This document shows, one piece after another, positions 35,716-49,140 of a stretch of DNA of 64,000 nt. Each line of letters starts with the position of its first letter. The stretch's first letter is position 1. The stretch comes from Amblyomma americanum (taxonomy: Eukaryota; Arthropoda; Arachnida; Ixodida; Ixodidae), in contig NC_135497.1 in NCBI RefSeq assembly GCF_052857255.1, forward strand, positions 180,267,478-180,331,477, read 5' to 3'. The position numbers and the translations under genes are program-made. The notes beneath the pieces are model-generated. The model had not been told where the DNA came from, did not search any database, and saw nothing but the letters and a program-made list of their open reading frames with translations.

Positions 35716-38700
35716 TGGCGTCAAAGACACCAAGGAAATCCTGTGCCAGAAGAACGGTAATAGTTTCCCTTTGCTATATTTTTCAACATTGCATTTACAT
35801 GTGTCCTAAGAGACATTCCAAAACACAATCGGAACCATCCGTTTTTCTGTACTGTTTGCAGAAACGCAGGAGCTGCAAGGCGGCTAGCTTCGGCAGAGAG
35901 AAGAGAATGAATATTTTTGTTCCAAAAATTCAATGAGGACTTCAGAGTCGGCACTTCTGTTGTCCTTCATGCAACGAATCATGGCGTCAAGCAGACCCAG
36001 GAAAATCCTGAGCCCGAACAATGGTAATAGATTCGCGGTGCTTTATTTTGCAACATTGCACTTTCAAGTGCCCTTAGAGACATTCCAAAACAATTCTTTA
36101 CCATTAGTATTTCTGTATTTTTTTGCAGAGACGAAGGAGCTGCAAGACGGCTAGCGTCGGCAGAGAGAAGACAAGGAATATTTTTGCTTTAAAAATTCAG
36201 TCACCACTTGAGAGTCGGCACTTCTTTTGTTTTTCATGAAACAGATGATGGCGTCAAAGACACCAAGAAAAACCTGTGCCAGAAGAACGGTAATAGATTC
36301 CCTTTGCTATATTTTCTAACATTGAATTTACATGTGTCCAAAGAGACATTCCAATATACGATCTGAACCATCCGATTTTCTGTATTGTTTGCAGATACGT
36401 AGGAGCAGCAAGGCGGCTAGCTTCGGCAGAAAGACATGGATTAACTTGTTTAAAAAAATTCAACAACCAGTTTTACAGTCGGCACTTCTGTTCTTCATGC
36501 GACGCATCATGGCGTCAGAGACACCCAGGTAGACCTGGGCCTGAAGAACGGTAATAGATTCTCTTTGCTATATTTCCCAGCATTGCATTTACATGTGTCC
36601 TAATAGACATTCCAAAGCACAATCTGAACCACCCGTTTTTCTGTATTGTTTGCAGAGACGAAGGAGCTGCTGGCCGGCTAGCTGCGACAGACAGAAGACA
36701 TGGAATATTTTGGTTTAAAAAATACAGCGACCACTTGAGAGTCGGGACTTCTGTTGTTCTTCATGCGACGCATCATGGCGTCAAAGACACCAAGGAAAAC
36801 CTGTTCCAGAAGAACGGTAATAGATTCCCTTTGCTATATTTTCCAACGTTGAATTTACATGTGTCCAAAGAGACATTCCAAAACACGATCTAAACCATAC
36901 GATTGTCTGTATTGTTTGCAGAGACGTAGGAGCAGCAAGGCAGCTAGCTTCGGCAGAAAGAAGACATGGATTGACATTGTTTTAAAAAATTCAACATCCA
37001 GTTTAAAGTCGGCACTTCTGCTGTTCTTCATGCGACGCGTCATAGCGTCAAGCAGAGCCAGGAAAATCTTGAATCCGAACGATGGTAAAAGATTCGTGTT
37101 GCTTTATTTGGCAACATTGCATTTTCCAGCGCCCTTAGAGACACTCCAAAACACATTTCTGAACCACACGTTTTTCTGTAATATTTGCAGAGACGAAGGA
37201 GCTGCTGGCCGGCTAGCTTCGGCAGACAGAAGTCATAGAATGTTTTTGTTTAAAAAATACTGCGATAACTTGAGAGGCGGCACTTCCGTTGTTCTTCATA
37301 CGACGCATCGTGGCGTCAAAGACACCAAGGAAAACCTGGGCCAGAAAAAAGGTAAGAGATTCCCTATGCTATATTTTTCAACATTGCATTTACATGTGTC
37401 TTAAGAGACATTCCAAAACACAATCGGAACCATCCGTTTTTCTGTACTGTTTGCAGAGACGCAGGAGCTGCAAGGCGGCTAGCTTCGACAGAGAGAAGAC
37501 ATAGGATATTTTTGTTCTAAAAATTCAGAGAGCACTTGAAGTTGCCACTTCTGTTGTTCTTCATGCGACGCATCATGGCATCAAAGACACCCAGGAAAAC
37601 CTGGGCCAGAAGAACGGTAATAGATTCTGTTTGCTATATTTCCCAGCATTGCTTTTACATGTGTCCTAATAGACATTCCAAAACACAATCTGAGCCACCC
37701 GTTTTTCTGTATTGTTTGCAGAGACGAAGGGGCTGCTGGCCGGCTAGCTGCGACAGACAGAAGACATGGAATATTTTGGTTTAAAAAATACAGCGACCAC
37801 TTGAGAGTCGGGACTTCTGTTGTTCTTCATGCGACGCATCATGGCGTCAAAGACACCAAGGAAAACCTGTGCCAGAAGAACGGTAATAGATTCCCTTTGC
37901 TATATTTTTCAACATTGCATTTACATGTGTCCTAAGAGACATTCCAAAACACAATCGGAACCATCTGTTTTTCTGTACTGTTTGCAGAAACGCAGGAGCT
38001 GCATGGCGGCTAGCATCGGCAGAGAGAAGAGAATCAATATTTTTGTTCCAAAAATTCAATGAGGACTTGAGAGTCGGCACGTCTGTTGTCCTTCATGCAA
38101 CGCATCATGGCGTCAAGCAGACCCAGGAAAATCCTGAGCCCGAACAATGGTAATAGATTCGCGGTGCTTTATTTTGCAGTCAGGAAAATCTTGAATCCGA
38201 ACGATGGTAAAAGAGACGAAGGAGCTGCAAGACGGCTAGCGTCGGCAGAGAGAAGACAAGGAATATTTTTGCTTTAAAAATTCAGTCGCCACTTGAGAGT
38301 CGGCACTTCTTTTGTTCTTCATGAAACAGATGATGGCGTCAAAGACACTAAGAAAAACCTGTGCCAGAAGAACGGTAATAGATTCCCTTTGCTATATTTT
38401 CCGACGTTGAATTTACATGTGTCCAAAGAGACATTCCAATATACGATCTGAACCATCCGATTTTCTGTATTGTTTGCAGATACGTAGGAGCAGCAAGGCG
38501 GCTAGCTTCGGCAGAAAGACATGGATTAACTTTGTTTAAAAAAATTCAACAACCAGTTTTACAGTCGGCACTTCTGTTGTTCTTCATGCGACGCATCATG
38601 GTGTCAGAGACACCCAGGTAAACCGGGGAATGAAGAACGGTAATAGATCCTCTTTACTATATTTCCTAGCGTTGCATTAACATTTGTCCTAATAGATATT

Positions 38701-39392
38701 CCAAAACACAATCTGAGCCACCCGTTTTTCTGTATTGTTTGCAGAGACGAAGGGGCTGCTGGCCGGCTAGCTGCGACAGACAGAAGACTTGGAATATTTT
38801 TGTTTAAAAACACAGCGACCACTTGAGATACGGGACTTCTTTTGTTCTACATGCCACGCATCATGGCGTCAAAGACAATAAGGAAAACCTGTGCCAGAAG
38901 AACGGTAATAGCATTTCTTTGCTATATTTTTCAACGTTGAATTTACATGTGTCCAAAGAGACATTCAGTAACAAGATCTGAACCGTCCGATTTTCTGTAT
39001 TGTTTGCAGAGGCGTAGGAGCAGCAAGGAAGCTTGCTTTGGCACAAAGAAGACATGGAATAACTTTGTTTAAAAAAATTCAGCAACCTGTTTACAGTCGG
39101 CACTTCTGTTGTTCTTCATGCGACGCATGGCGTCAAGCAGACACAGGAAAAACCTGAGTCCGAACAATGGTAATAGATTCGCGGTGCTTTATTTTGAAAC
39201 CTTGCACTTTCAAGTGCCCTTAGAGACATTCCAAAACACAATTCTTTACCATCCGTATTTCTATATTTTTTCAGACGAAGGAGCTTCAAGACGGCTAGCT
39301 TCGGCAGAGAGAAGACAAGGAATATTTTTGTTTTAAAAATTCAGCGACCACTTGAGAGTCGGCACTTCTTTTGTTCTTCATGAAACAGATCA
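35716..39392 (+). repeat. 3.68 kb higher-order repeat, copy 2
   Basis: Exon-like starts lie at 35862, 36129, 36395, 36656, 36922, 37191, 37457, 37722, 37988, 38180 (microexon-like), 38480, 38745, 39010 and 39275, each 3,677-3,680 bases after its partner in copy 1. The part from about 36.8 to 39.4 kb is found again at 44.5-47.1 kb (offset 7,672-7,674), so pieces of the higher-order unit have also moved as blocks. Differences from copy 1 include a 3-base loss (TGTTGTTC to TGTTC) near 36,491. Confidence 0.88.
38180..38206 (+). other. Chimeric 27-base microexon-like segment, copy 2
   Basis: Identical structure 3,677 bases after copy 1, in the second copy of the higher-order repeat. Confidence 0.7.
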
Positions 39393-42300
39393 TGGCGTCA
39401 AAGACACCAAGGAAATCCTGTGCCAGAAGAACGGTAATAGATTCCCTTTGCTATATTTTTCAACATTGCATTTACATGTGTCCTAAGAGACATTCCAAAA
39501 CACAATCGGAACCATCCGTTTTTCTGTACTGTTTGCAGAAACGCAGGAGCTGCAAGGCGGCTAGCTTCGGCAGAGAGAAGAGAATGAATATTTTTGTTCC
39601 AAAAATTCAATGAGGACTTCAGAGTCGGCACTTCTGTTGTCCTTCATGCAACGAATCATGGCGTCAAGCAGACCCAGGAAAATCCTGAGCCCGAACAATG
39701 GTAATAGATTCGCGGTGCTTTATTTTGCAACATTGCACTTTCAAGTGCCCTTAGAGACATTCCAAAACAATTCTTTACCATTAGTATTTCTGTATTTTTT
39801 TGCAGAGACGAAGGAGCTGCAAGACGGCTAGCGTCGGCAGAGAGAAGACAAGGCATATTTTTGCTTTAAAAATTCAGTCACCACTTGAGAGTCGGCACTT
39901 CTTTTGTTCTTCATGAAACAGATGATGGCGTCAAAGACACCAAGAAAAACCTGTGCCAGAAGAACGGTAATAGATTCCCTTTGCTATATTTTCTAACGTT
40001 GAATTTACATGTGTCCAAAGAGACATTCCAAAACACGATCTAAACCATACGATTGTCTGTATTGTTTGCAGAGACGTAGGAGCAGCAAGGCAGCTAGCTT
40101 CGGCAGAAAGAAGACATGGATTGACATTGTTTAAAAAAATTCAACATCCAGTTTAAAGTCGGCACTTCTGCTGTTCTTCATGCGACGCGTCATAGCGTCA
40201 AGCAGAGCCAGGAAAATCTTGAATCCGAACGATGGTAAAAGATTCGTGTTGCTTTATTTGGCAACATTGCATTTTCCAGCGCCCTTAGAGACATTCCAAA
40301 ACACATTTCTGAACCACACGTTTTTCTGTAATATTTGCAGAGACGAAGGAGCTGCTGGCCGGCTAGCTTCGGCAGACAGAAGTCATAGAATGTTTTTGTT
40401 TAAAAAATACTGCGATAACTTGAGAGGCGGCACTTCCGTTGTTCTTCATACGACGCATCGTGGCGTCAAAGACACCAAGGAAAACCTGGGCCAGAAGAAC
40501 GGTAATAAATTTCCTTTGCTACATTTTTCAACATTGCATTTACATGTGTCCTAAGAGACACATCAAAACACAATCGGAACCATCCGTTTTTCTGTATTGT
40601 TTGCAGAGGCGCAGGAGCTGTAAGGCGGCTAGCTTCGGCATACAGAAGACATGGAATAATTTTGTTTAAAAATTTAAGCAACCAGTTGACAGTCGGCACT
40701 TGTGTTGTTCTTCATGCGACGCATCATGGTGTCAAGCAGACCCAGGAAAAACCCCAGTCCGAACAATGGTATTAGATGCGCGTCGCTTTCTTTTGCAGCA
40801 TTGCATTTTCCAGTGCCCTTAGAGACATTCGAAAACACAATTCTTTACCATCGTATGTCTGTATTTTTGCAAAGAAGGAGCTGCAAGACGGCTGGCTTCG
40901 GCAGAGAGAAGACAAGGAATATTTTTGTTTAAAAAATTCAGCGACCACTTGAGAGTCGGCACTTCTGTTGTTCTTCATGGGACGCATCGTGGCGTCAAAG
41001 ACACCCAGGAAAATCTGGGCCAGAAAAAAGGTAAGAGATTCCCTTTGCTATATTTTTCAACATTGCATTTACATGTGTCTTAAGAGACATTCCAAAACAC
41101 AAGCGGAACCATCCGTTTTTCTATACTGTTTGCAGAGACGCAGGAGCTGCAAGGCGGCTAGCTTCGAGAGAGAGAAGACATAGGATATTTTTGTTCTAAA
41201 AATTCAGAGAGCACTTGAAGTTGCCACTTCTGTTGTTCTTCATGCGACGCATCATGGCGTCAAAGACACCCAGGAAAACCTGGGCCAGAAGAACGGTAAT
41301 AGATTCTGTTTGCTATATTTCCCAGCATTGCTTTTACATGTGTCCAAATAGACATTCCAAAACACAATCTGAGCCACCCGTTTTTCTGTATTGTTTGCAG
41401 AGACGAAGGGGCTGCTGGCCGGCTAGCTGCGACAGACAGAAGACATGGAATATTTTGGTTTAAAAAATACAGCGACCACTTGAGAGTCGGGACTTCTGTT
41501 GTTCTTCATGCGACGCATCATGGCGTCAAAGACACCAAGGAAAACCTGTGCCAGAAGAACGGTAATAGATTCCCTTTGCTATATTTTTCAACATTGCATT
41601 TACATGTGTCCTAAGAGACATTCCAAAACACAATCGGAACCATCTGTTTTTCTGTACTGTTTGCAGAAACGCAGGAGCTGCATGGCGGCTAGCTTCGGCA
41701 GAGAGAAGAGAATCAATATTTTTGTTCCAAAAATTCAATGAGGACTTGAGAGTCGGCACGTCTGTTGTCCTTCATGCAACGCATCATGGCGTCAAGCAGA
41801 CCCAGGAAAATCCTGAGCCCAAACAATGGTAATAGATTCGCGGTGCTTTATTTTGCAACATTGCACTTTCCAGTGCCCTTAGAGACATTCCAAAACAATT
41901 CTTTACCATTAGTATTTCTGTATTTTTTTGCCGAGACGAAGGGGCTCCAAGACGGCTAGCGTCGGAAAGAGAAGACAAGGAATATTTTTGCTTTCAAAAT
42001 TCAGTCGGCACTTGAGAATCGGCATTTCTTTTGTTCTTCATGAAACAGATGATGGCGTCAAAGACACTAAGAAAAACCTGTGCCAGAAGAACGGTAATAG
42101 ATTCCCTTTGCTATATTTTCCGACGTTGAATTTACATGTGTCCAAAGAGACATTCCAATATACGATCTGAACCATCCGATTTTCTGTATTGTTTGCAGAT
42201 ACGTAGGAGCAGCAAGGCGGCTAGCTTCGGCAGAAAGACATGGATTAACTTTGTTTAAAAAAATTCAACAACCAGTTTTACAGTCGGCACTTCTGTTGTT

Positions 42301-43150
42301 CTTCATGCGACGCATCATGGTGTCAGAGATACCCAGGTAAACCGGGGAATGAAGAACGGTAATAGATCCTCTTTACTATATTTCCCAGCGTTGCATTAAC
42401 ATTTGTCCTAATAGACATTCCAAAACACAATCTGAGCCACCCGTTTTTCTGTATTGTTTGCAGAGACGAAGGGGCTGCTGGCCGGCTAGCTGCGACAGAC
42501 AGAAGACTTGGAATATTTTTGTTTAAAAACACAGCGACCACTTGAGATACGGGACTTCTTTTGTTCTACATGCCACGCATCATGGCGTCAAAGACAATAA
42601 GGAAAACCTGTGCCAGAAGAACGGTAATAGCATTTCTTTGCTATATTTTTCAACGTTGAATTTACATGTGTCCAAAGAGACATTCAGTAACAAGATCTGA
42701 ACCGTCCGATTTTCTGTATTGTTTGCAGAGGCGTAGGAGCAGCAAGGAAGCTTGCTTTGGCACAAAGAAGACATGGATTAACTTTGTTTAAAAAAATTCA
42801 GCAACCTGTTTACAGTCGGCACTTCTGTTGTTCTTCATGCGACGCATGGCGTCAAGCAGACACAGGAAAAACCTGAGTCCGAACAATGGTAATAGATTCG
42901 CGGTGCTTTATTTTGAAACCTTGCACTTTCAAGTGCCCTTAGAGACATTCCAAAACACAATTCTTTACCATCCGTATTTCTATATTTTTTCAGACGAAGG
43001 AGCTTCAAGACGGCTAGCTTCGGCAGAGAGAAGACAAGGAATATTTTTGTTTTAAAAATTCAGCGACCACTTGAGAGTCGGCACTTCTTTTGTTCTTCAT
43101 GAAACAGATCATGGCGTCAAAGACACCAAGGAAAACCTGTGCAAGAAGAA
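39393..43150 (+). repeat. 3.68 kb higher-order repeat, rearranged copy 3
   Basis: Exon-like starts lie at 39539, 39806, 40072, 40341, 40607, 40875, 41136, 41401, 41667, 41936, 42199, 42464, 42729 and 42994. Copy 3 follows copy 2 at offset 3,677, then drops two modules before 40072 (offset 3,150). It gains two modules of first-domain type at 40607 and 40875, then resumes at offsets 3,679 and 3,719. The change to 3,719 occurs because the module at 41936 has a complete intron where copies 1 and 2 carry the 27-base microexon-like junction. This copy therefore shows the arrangement before, or restored after, that deletion. Confidence 0.82.
41931..41935 (+). other. Shifted acceptor CCGAG
   Basis: TTTTTTTGCCGAG|ACGAAGG replaces TTTTTTTGCAGAG|ACGAAGG. 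The first AG is lost and only the second, two bases later, remains. Its duplicate at 51,195-51,199 has the same change. A similar loss (TTTGCGGAG) occurs at 57,049-57,054. Confidence 0.65.
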
Positions 43151-46100
43151 CGGTAATAGATTCCCTTAGCTATATTTTCCAACGTTGAATTTACATGTGT
43201 CCAAAGAGACATTCCAAAACACGATCTAAACCATCCGATTGTCTGTATTGTTTGCAGAGACGTAGGAGCAGCAAGGCAGCTAGCTTCGGCAGAAAGAAGA
43301 CATGGATTGACATTGTTTAAAAAAATTCAACATCCAGTTTAAAGTCGGCACTTCTGCTGTTCTTCATGCGACGCGTCATAGCGTCAAGCAGTCAGGAAAA
43401 TCTTGAATCCGAACGATGGTAAAAGATTCGTGTTGCTTTATTTGGCAACATTGCATTTTCCAGTGCCCTTAGAGACATTCCAAAACACATTTCTGAACCA
43501 TACGTTTTTCTGTAATATTTGCAGAGACGAAGGAGCTGCTGGCCGGCTAGCGTCGGCAGACAGAAGTCATAGAATATTTTTGTTTAAAAAATACTGCGAT
43601 AACTTGAGAGGCGGCACTTCAGTTGTTCTTCATACGACGCATCGTGGCGTCAAAGACACCAAGGAAAACCTGGGCCAGAAGAACGGTAAGAAATTTCCTT
43701 TGCTATATTTTCAAACATTGCATTTACATGTGTCCAAAGAGAGATTTAAAAACACAGTCTGAACCATCCGTTTTTCTGTATTGTTTGCAGAGACGAAGGA
43801 GCTGCTGGCCGGCCAGCTGCGGCAGAAAGAAGACGTGCAATATTTTTGTTTAAGAATTCTTCGACCTCTTGAGAGTCGCGACTACTGTTGTTCTTCATGC
43901 TACGCATCATGGCGTCAAGCAGACTCAGGAAAATCCTGAGCTCGAATAATGGTAATAGATTCGCGTTGCTTTATTTTGCAAAATTGCACTTTCCAGTGCA
44001 TTTAGAGACGTTCCAAAACACAATTCTGAACCATACGTTTTTCTGCATTGTTTGCAAAGACACCGGAGCTGCGAGGCGGCTAGCTTCGGCAGACAGAAGA
44101 CATGGAATAATTTTGTTTAAAAAAATTCAACAAACAGTTGACAGTCGGCACTTCTGTTGTTCTTCATGCGACGCATCATGGCGTCAAGCAGACCCAGGAA
44201 AAACTCCAGTCCGAACAATGGTATTAGATTCGCGTTGCTTTCTTTTGCAGCATTGCATTTTCCAGTGCCCTTAGAGACATTCGAAAACACAATTCTTTAC
44301 CAACTGTATGTCTGTATTTTTTTGCAGAGACGAAGGAGCTGCAAGACGGCTAGCTTCGGCAGAGAGAAGACAAGGAATATTTTTGTTTTAAAAATTCAGC
44401 GACCATTTGAGAGTCGGCACTTCTGTTGCTCTTCATGCGACGCATCATGGCGTCAAAGACACCAAGGAAAACCTGTTCCAGAAGAACGGTAATAGATTCC
44501 CTTTGCTATATTTTCCAACGTTGAATTTACATGTGTCCAAAGAGACATTCCAAAACACGATCTAAACCATACGATTGTCTGTATTGTTTGCAGAGACGTA
44601 GGAGCAGCAAGGCAGCTAGCTTCGGCAGAAAGAAGACATGGATTGACATTGTTTAAAAAAATTCAACATCCAGTTTAAAGTCGGCACTTCTGCTGTTCTT
44701 CATGCGACGCGTCATAGCGTCAAGCAGAGCCAGGAAAATCTTGAATCCGAACGATGGTAAAAGATTCGTGTTGCTTTATTTGGCAACATTGCATTTTCCA
44801 GCGCCCTTAGAGACACTCCAAAACACATTTCTGAACCACACGTTTTTCTGTAATATTTGCAGAGACGAAGGAGCTGCTGGCCGGCTAGCTTCGGCAGACA
44901 GAAGTCATAGAATGTTTTTGTTTAAAAAATACTGCGATAACTTGAGAGGCGGCACTTCCGTTGTTCTTCATACGACGCATCGTGGCGTCAAAGACACCAA
45001 GGAAAACCTGGGCCAGAAAAAAGGTAAGAGATTCCCTTTGCTATATTTTTCAACATTGCATTTACATGTGTCTTAAGAGACATTCCAAAACACAATCGGA
45101 ACCATCCGTTTTTCTGTACTGTTTGCAGAGACGCAGGAGCTGCAAGGCGGCTAGCTTCGACAGAGAGAAGACATAGGATATTTTTGTTCTAAAAATTCAG
45201 AGAGCACTTGAAGTTGCCACTTCTGTTGTTCTTCATGCGACGCATCATGGCGTCAAAGACACCCAGGAAAACCTAGGCCAGAAGAACGGTAATAGATTCT
45301 GTTTGCTATATTTCCCAGCATTGCTTTTACATGTGTCCTAATAGACATTCCAAAACACAATCTGAGCCACCCGTTTTTCTGTATTGTTTGCAGAGACGAA
45401 GGGGCTGCTGGCCGGCTAGCTGCGACAGACAGAAGACATGGAATATTTTGGTTTAAAAAATACAGCGACCACTTGAGAGTCGGGACTTCTGTTGTTCTTC
45501 ATGCGACGCATCATGGCGTCAAAGACACCAAGGAAAACCTGTGCCAGAAGAACGGTAATAGATTCCCTTTGATATATATTTCTCAACATTGCATTTACAT
45601 GTGTCCTAAGAGACATTCCAAAACACCATCGGAACCATCTGTTTTTCTGTACTGTTTGCAGAAACGCAGGAGCTGCATGGCGGCTAGCATCGGCAGAGAG
45701 AAGAGAATCAATATTTTTGTTCCAAAAATTCAATGAGGACTTGAGAGTCGGCACGTCTGTTGTCCTTCATGCAACGCATCATGGCGTCAAGCAGACCCAG
45801 GAAAATCCTGAGCCCGAACAATGGTAATAGATTCGCGGTGCTTTATTTTGCAGTCAGGAAAATCTTGAATCCGAACGATGGTAAAAGAGACGAAGGAGCT
45901 GCAAGACGGCTAGCGTCGGCAGAGAGAAGACAAGGAATATTTTTGCTTTAAAAATTCAGTCGCCACTTGAGAGTCGGCACTTCTTTTGTTCTTCATGAAA
46001 CAGATGATGGCGTCAAAGACACTAAGAAAAACCTGTGCAAGAAGAACGGTAATAGATTCCCTTTGCTATATTTTCCGACGTTGAATTTACATGTGTCCAA

Positions 46101-46479
46101 AGAGACATTCCAATATACGATCTGAACCATCCGATTTTCTGTATTGTTTGCAGATACGTAGGAGCAGCAAGGCGGCTAGCTTCGGCAGAAAGACATGGAT
46201 TAACTTTGTTTAAAAAAATTCAACAACCAGTTTTACAGTCGGCACTTCTGTTGTTCTTCATGCGACGCATCATGGTGTCAGAGACACCCAGGTAAACCGG
46301 GGAATGAAGAACGGTAATAGATCCTCTTTACTATATTTCCTAGCGTTGCATTAACATTTGTCCTAATAGATATTCCAAAACACAATCTCAGCCACCCGTT
46401 TTTCTGTATTGTTTGCAGAGACGAAGGGGCTGCTGGCCGGCTAGCTGCGACAGACAGAAGACTTGGAATATTTTTGTTT
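43151..46479 (+). repeat. Array block 7, mixed and partly copied from 36.8-39.0 kb
   Basis: Exon-like starts lie at 43258, 43525, 43791, 44060, 44328, 44594, 44863, 45129, 45394, 45662, 45854 (microexon-like), 46154 and 46419. The left part, to about 44,441, belongs to the segment repeated at 50.3-53.7 kb. From about 44,450 the order follows 36.78-38.8 kb at offset 7,672-7,674. The acceptor before 44060 reads TTTGCAAAG instead of TTTGCAGAG, as does its copy before 53,324. A TATATATTTC expansion near 45,573 is private to this copy. Confidence 0.8.
45854..45880 (+). other. Chimeric 27-base microexon-like segment, copy 3
   Basis: Identical structure 7,674 bases after copy 2, inside the block copied from 36.8-39.4 kb. 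The related modules at 41,936 and 51,200 have a complete intron instead. Confidence 0.7.
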
Positions 46480-49140
46480 AAAAACACAGCGACCACTTGA
46501 GATACGGGACTTCTTTTGTTCTACATGCCACGCATCATGGCGTCAAAGACAATAAGGAAAACCTGTGCCAGAAGAACGGTAATAGCATTTCTTTGCTATA
46601 TTTTTCAACGTTGAATTTACATGTGTCCAAAGAGACATTCAGTAACAAGATCTGAACCGTCCGATTTTCTGTATTGTTTGCAGAGGCGTAGGAGCAGCAA
46701 GGAAGCTTGCTTTGGCACAAAGAAGACATGGATTAACTTTGTTTAAAAAAATTCAGCAACCTGTTTACAGTCGGCACTTCTGTTGTTCTTCATGCGACGC
46801 ATGGCGTCAAGCAGACACAGGAAAAACCTGAGTCCGAACAATGGTAATAGATTCGCGGTGCTTTATTTTGAAACCTTGCACTTTCAAGTGCCCTTAGAGA
46901 CATTCCAAAACACAATTCTTTACCATCCGTATTTCTATATTTTTTCAGACGAAGGAGCTTCAAGACGGCTAGCTTCGGCAGAGAGAAGACAAGGAATATT
47001 TTTGTTTTAAAAATTCAGCGACCACTTGAGAGTCGGCACTTCTTTTGTTCTTCATGAAACAGATCATGGCGTCAAAGACACCAAGGAAAACCTGTGCAAG
47101 AAGAACGGTAATAGATTCCCTTAGCTATATTTTCCAACGTTGAATTTACATGTGTCCAAAGAGACATTCAAAAACACGATCTAAACCATCCGATTGTCTG
47201 TATTGTTTGCAGAGACGTAGGAGCAGCAAGGCAGCTAGCTTCGGCAGAAAGAGGACATGGATTGACATTGTTTAAAAAAATTCAACATCCAGTTTAAAGT
47301 CGGCACTTCTGCTGTTCTTCATGCGACGCGTCATAGCGTCAAGCAGTCAGGAAAATCTTGAATCCGAACGATGGTAAAAGATTCGTGTTGCTTTATTTGG
47401 CAACATTGCATTTTCCAGTGCCCTTATAGACATTCCAAAACACATTTCTGAACCATACGTTTTTCTGTAATATTTGCAGAGACGAAGGAGCTGCTGGCCG
47501 GCTAGCGTCGGCAGACAGAAGTCATAGAATATTTTTGTTTAAAAAATACTGCGATAACTTGAGAGGCGGCACTTCCGTTGTTCTTCATACGACGCATCGT
47601 GGCGTCAAAGACACCAAGGAAAACCTGGGCCAGAAGAACGGTAATAGATTCTGTTTGCTATATTTCCCAGCATTGCATTTACATTTGTCCTAATAGACAT
47701 TCCAAAACACAATCTGAGCCACCCGTTTTTCTGTATTGTTTGCAGAGACGAAGGGGCTGCTGGCCGGCTAGCTGCGACAGACAGAAGACATGGAATATTT
47801 TTGTTTAAAAACACAGCGACCACTTGAGATACGGGACTTCTTTTGTTCTACATGCCACGCATCATGGCGTCAAAGACAATAAGGAAAACCTGTGCCAGAA
47901 GAACGGTAATAGCATTTCTTTGCTATATTTTTCAACGTTGAATTTACATGTGTCCAAAGAGACATTCAGTAACAAGATCTGAACCGTCCGATTTTCTGTA
48001 TTGTTTGCAGAGGCGTAGGAGCAGCAAGGAAGCTTGCTTTGGCACAAAGAAGACATGGATTAACTTTGTTTAAAAAATTCAGCAACCTGTTTACAGTCGG
48101 CACTTCTGTTGTTCTTCATGCGACGCATGGCGTCAAGCAGACACAGGAAAAACCTGAGTCCGAACAATGGTAATAGATTCGCGGTGCTTTATTTTGAAAC
48201 CTTGCACTTTCAAGTGCCCTTAGAGACATTCCAAAACACAATTCTTTACCATCCGTATTTCTATATTTTTTCAGACGAAGGAGCTTCAAGACGGCTAGCT
48301 TCGGCAGAGAGAAGACAAGGAATATTTTTGTTTTAAAAATTCAGCGACCACTTGAGAGTCGGCACTTCTTTTGTTCTTCATGAAACAGATCATGGCGTCA
48401 AAGACACCAAGGAAAACCTGTGCAAGAAGAACGGTAATAGATTCCCTTAGCTATATTTTCCAACGTTGAATTTACATGTGTCCAAAGAGACATTCAAAAA
48501 CACGATCTAAACCATCCGATTGTCTGTATTGTTTGCAGAGACGTAGGAGCAGCAAGGCAGCTAGCTTCGGCAGAAAGAGGACATGGATTGACATTGTTTA
48601 AAAAAATTCAACATCCAGTTTAAAGTCGGCACTTCTGCTGTTCTTCATGCGACGCGTCATAGCGTCAAGCAGTCAGGAAAATCTTGAATCCGAACGATGG
48701 TAAAAGATTCGTGTTGCTTTATTTGGCAACATTGCATTTTCCAGTGCCCTTATAGACATTCCAAAACACATTTCTGAACCATACGTTTTTCTGTAATATT
48801 TGCAGAGACGAAGGAGCTGCTGGCCGGCTAGCGTCGGCAGACAGAAGTCATAGAATATTTTTGTTTAAAAAATACTGCGATAACTTGAGAGGCGGCACTT
48901 CCGTTGTTCTTCATACGACGCATCGTGGCGTCAAAGACACCAAGGAAAACCTGGGCCAGAAGAACGGTAATAGATTCTGTTTGCTATATTTCCCAGCATT
49001 GCATTTACATTTGTCCTAATAGACATTCCAAAACACAATCTGAGCCACCCGTTTTTCTGTATTGTTTGCAGAGACGAAGGGGCTGCTGGCCGGCTAGCTG
49101 CGACAGACAGAAGACATGGAATATTTTTGTTTAAAAACAC
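46480..49140 (+). repeat. Five-module tandem duplication, 1,326 bases each
   Basis: Starts 46684, 46949, 47213, 47480 and 47746 recur at 48011, 48275, 48539, 48806 and 49072, offset 1,326-1,327; the extra base lies in the poly-A tract. The copies are almost identical, including the private GAGGACATGG in the exon after 47213 and 48539. Each spans five modules, the same step size as the independent doubling at 16.2-18.85 kb. Confidence 0.87.

Noticed and set aside
41923..41940. A complete loss of an acceptor (CAG to CCG)
   Set aside because: An AG remains two bases later in the same tract, exactly where the shorter acceptor form is cut, so the site is shifted rather than lost.
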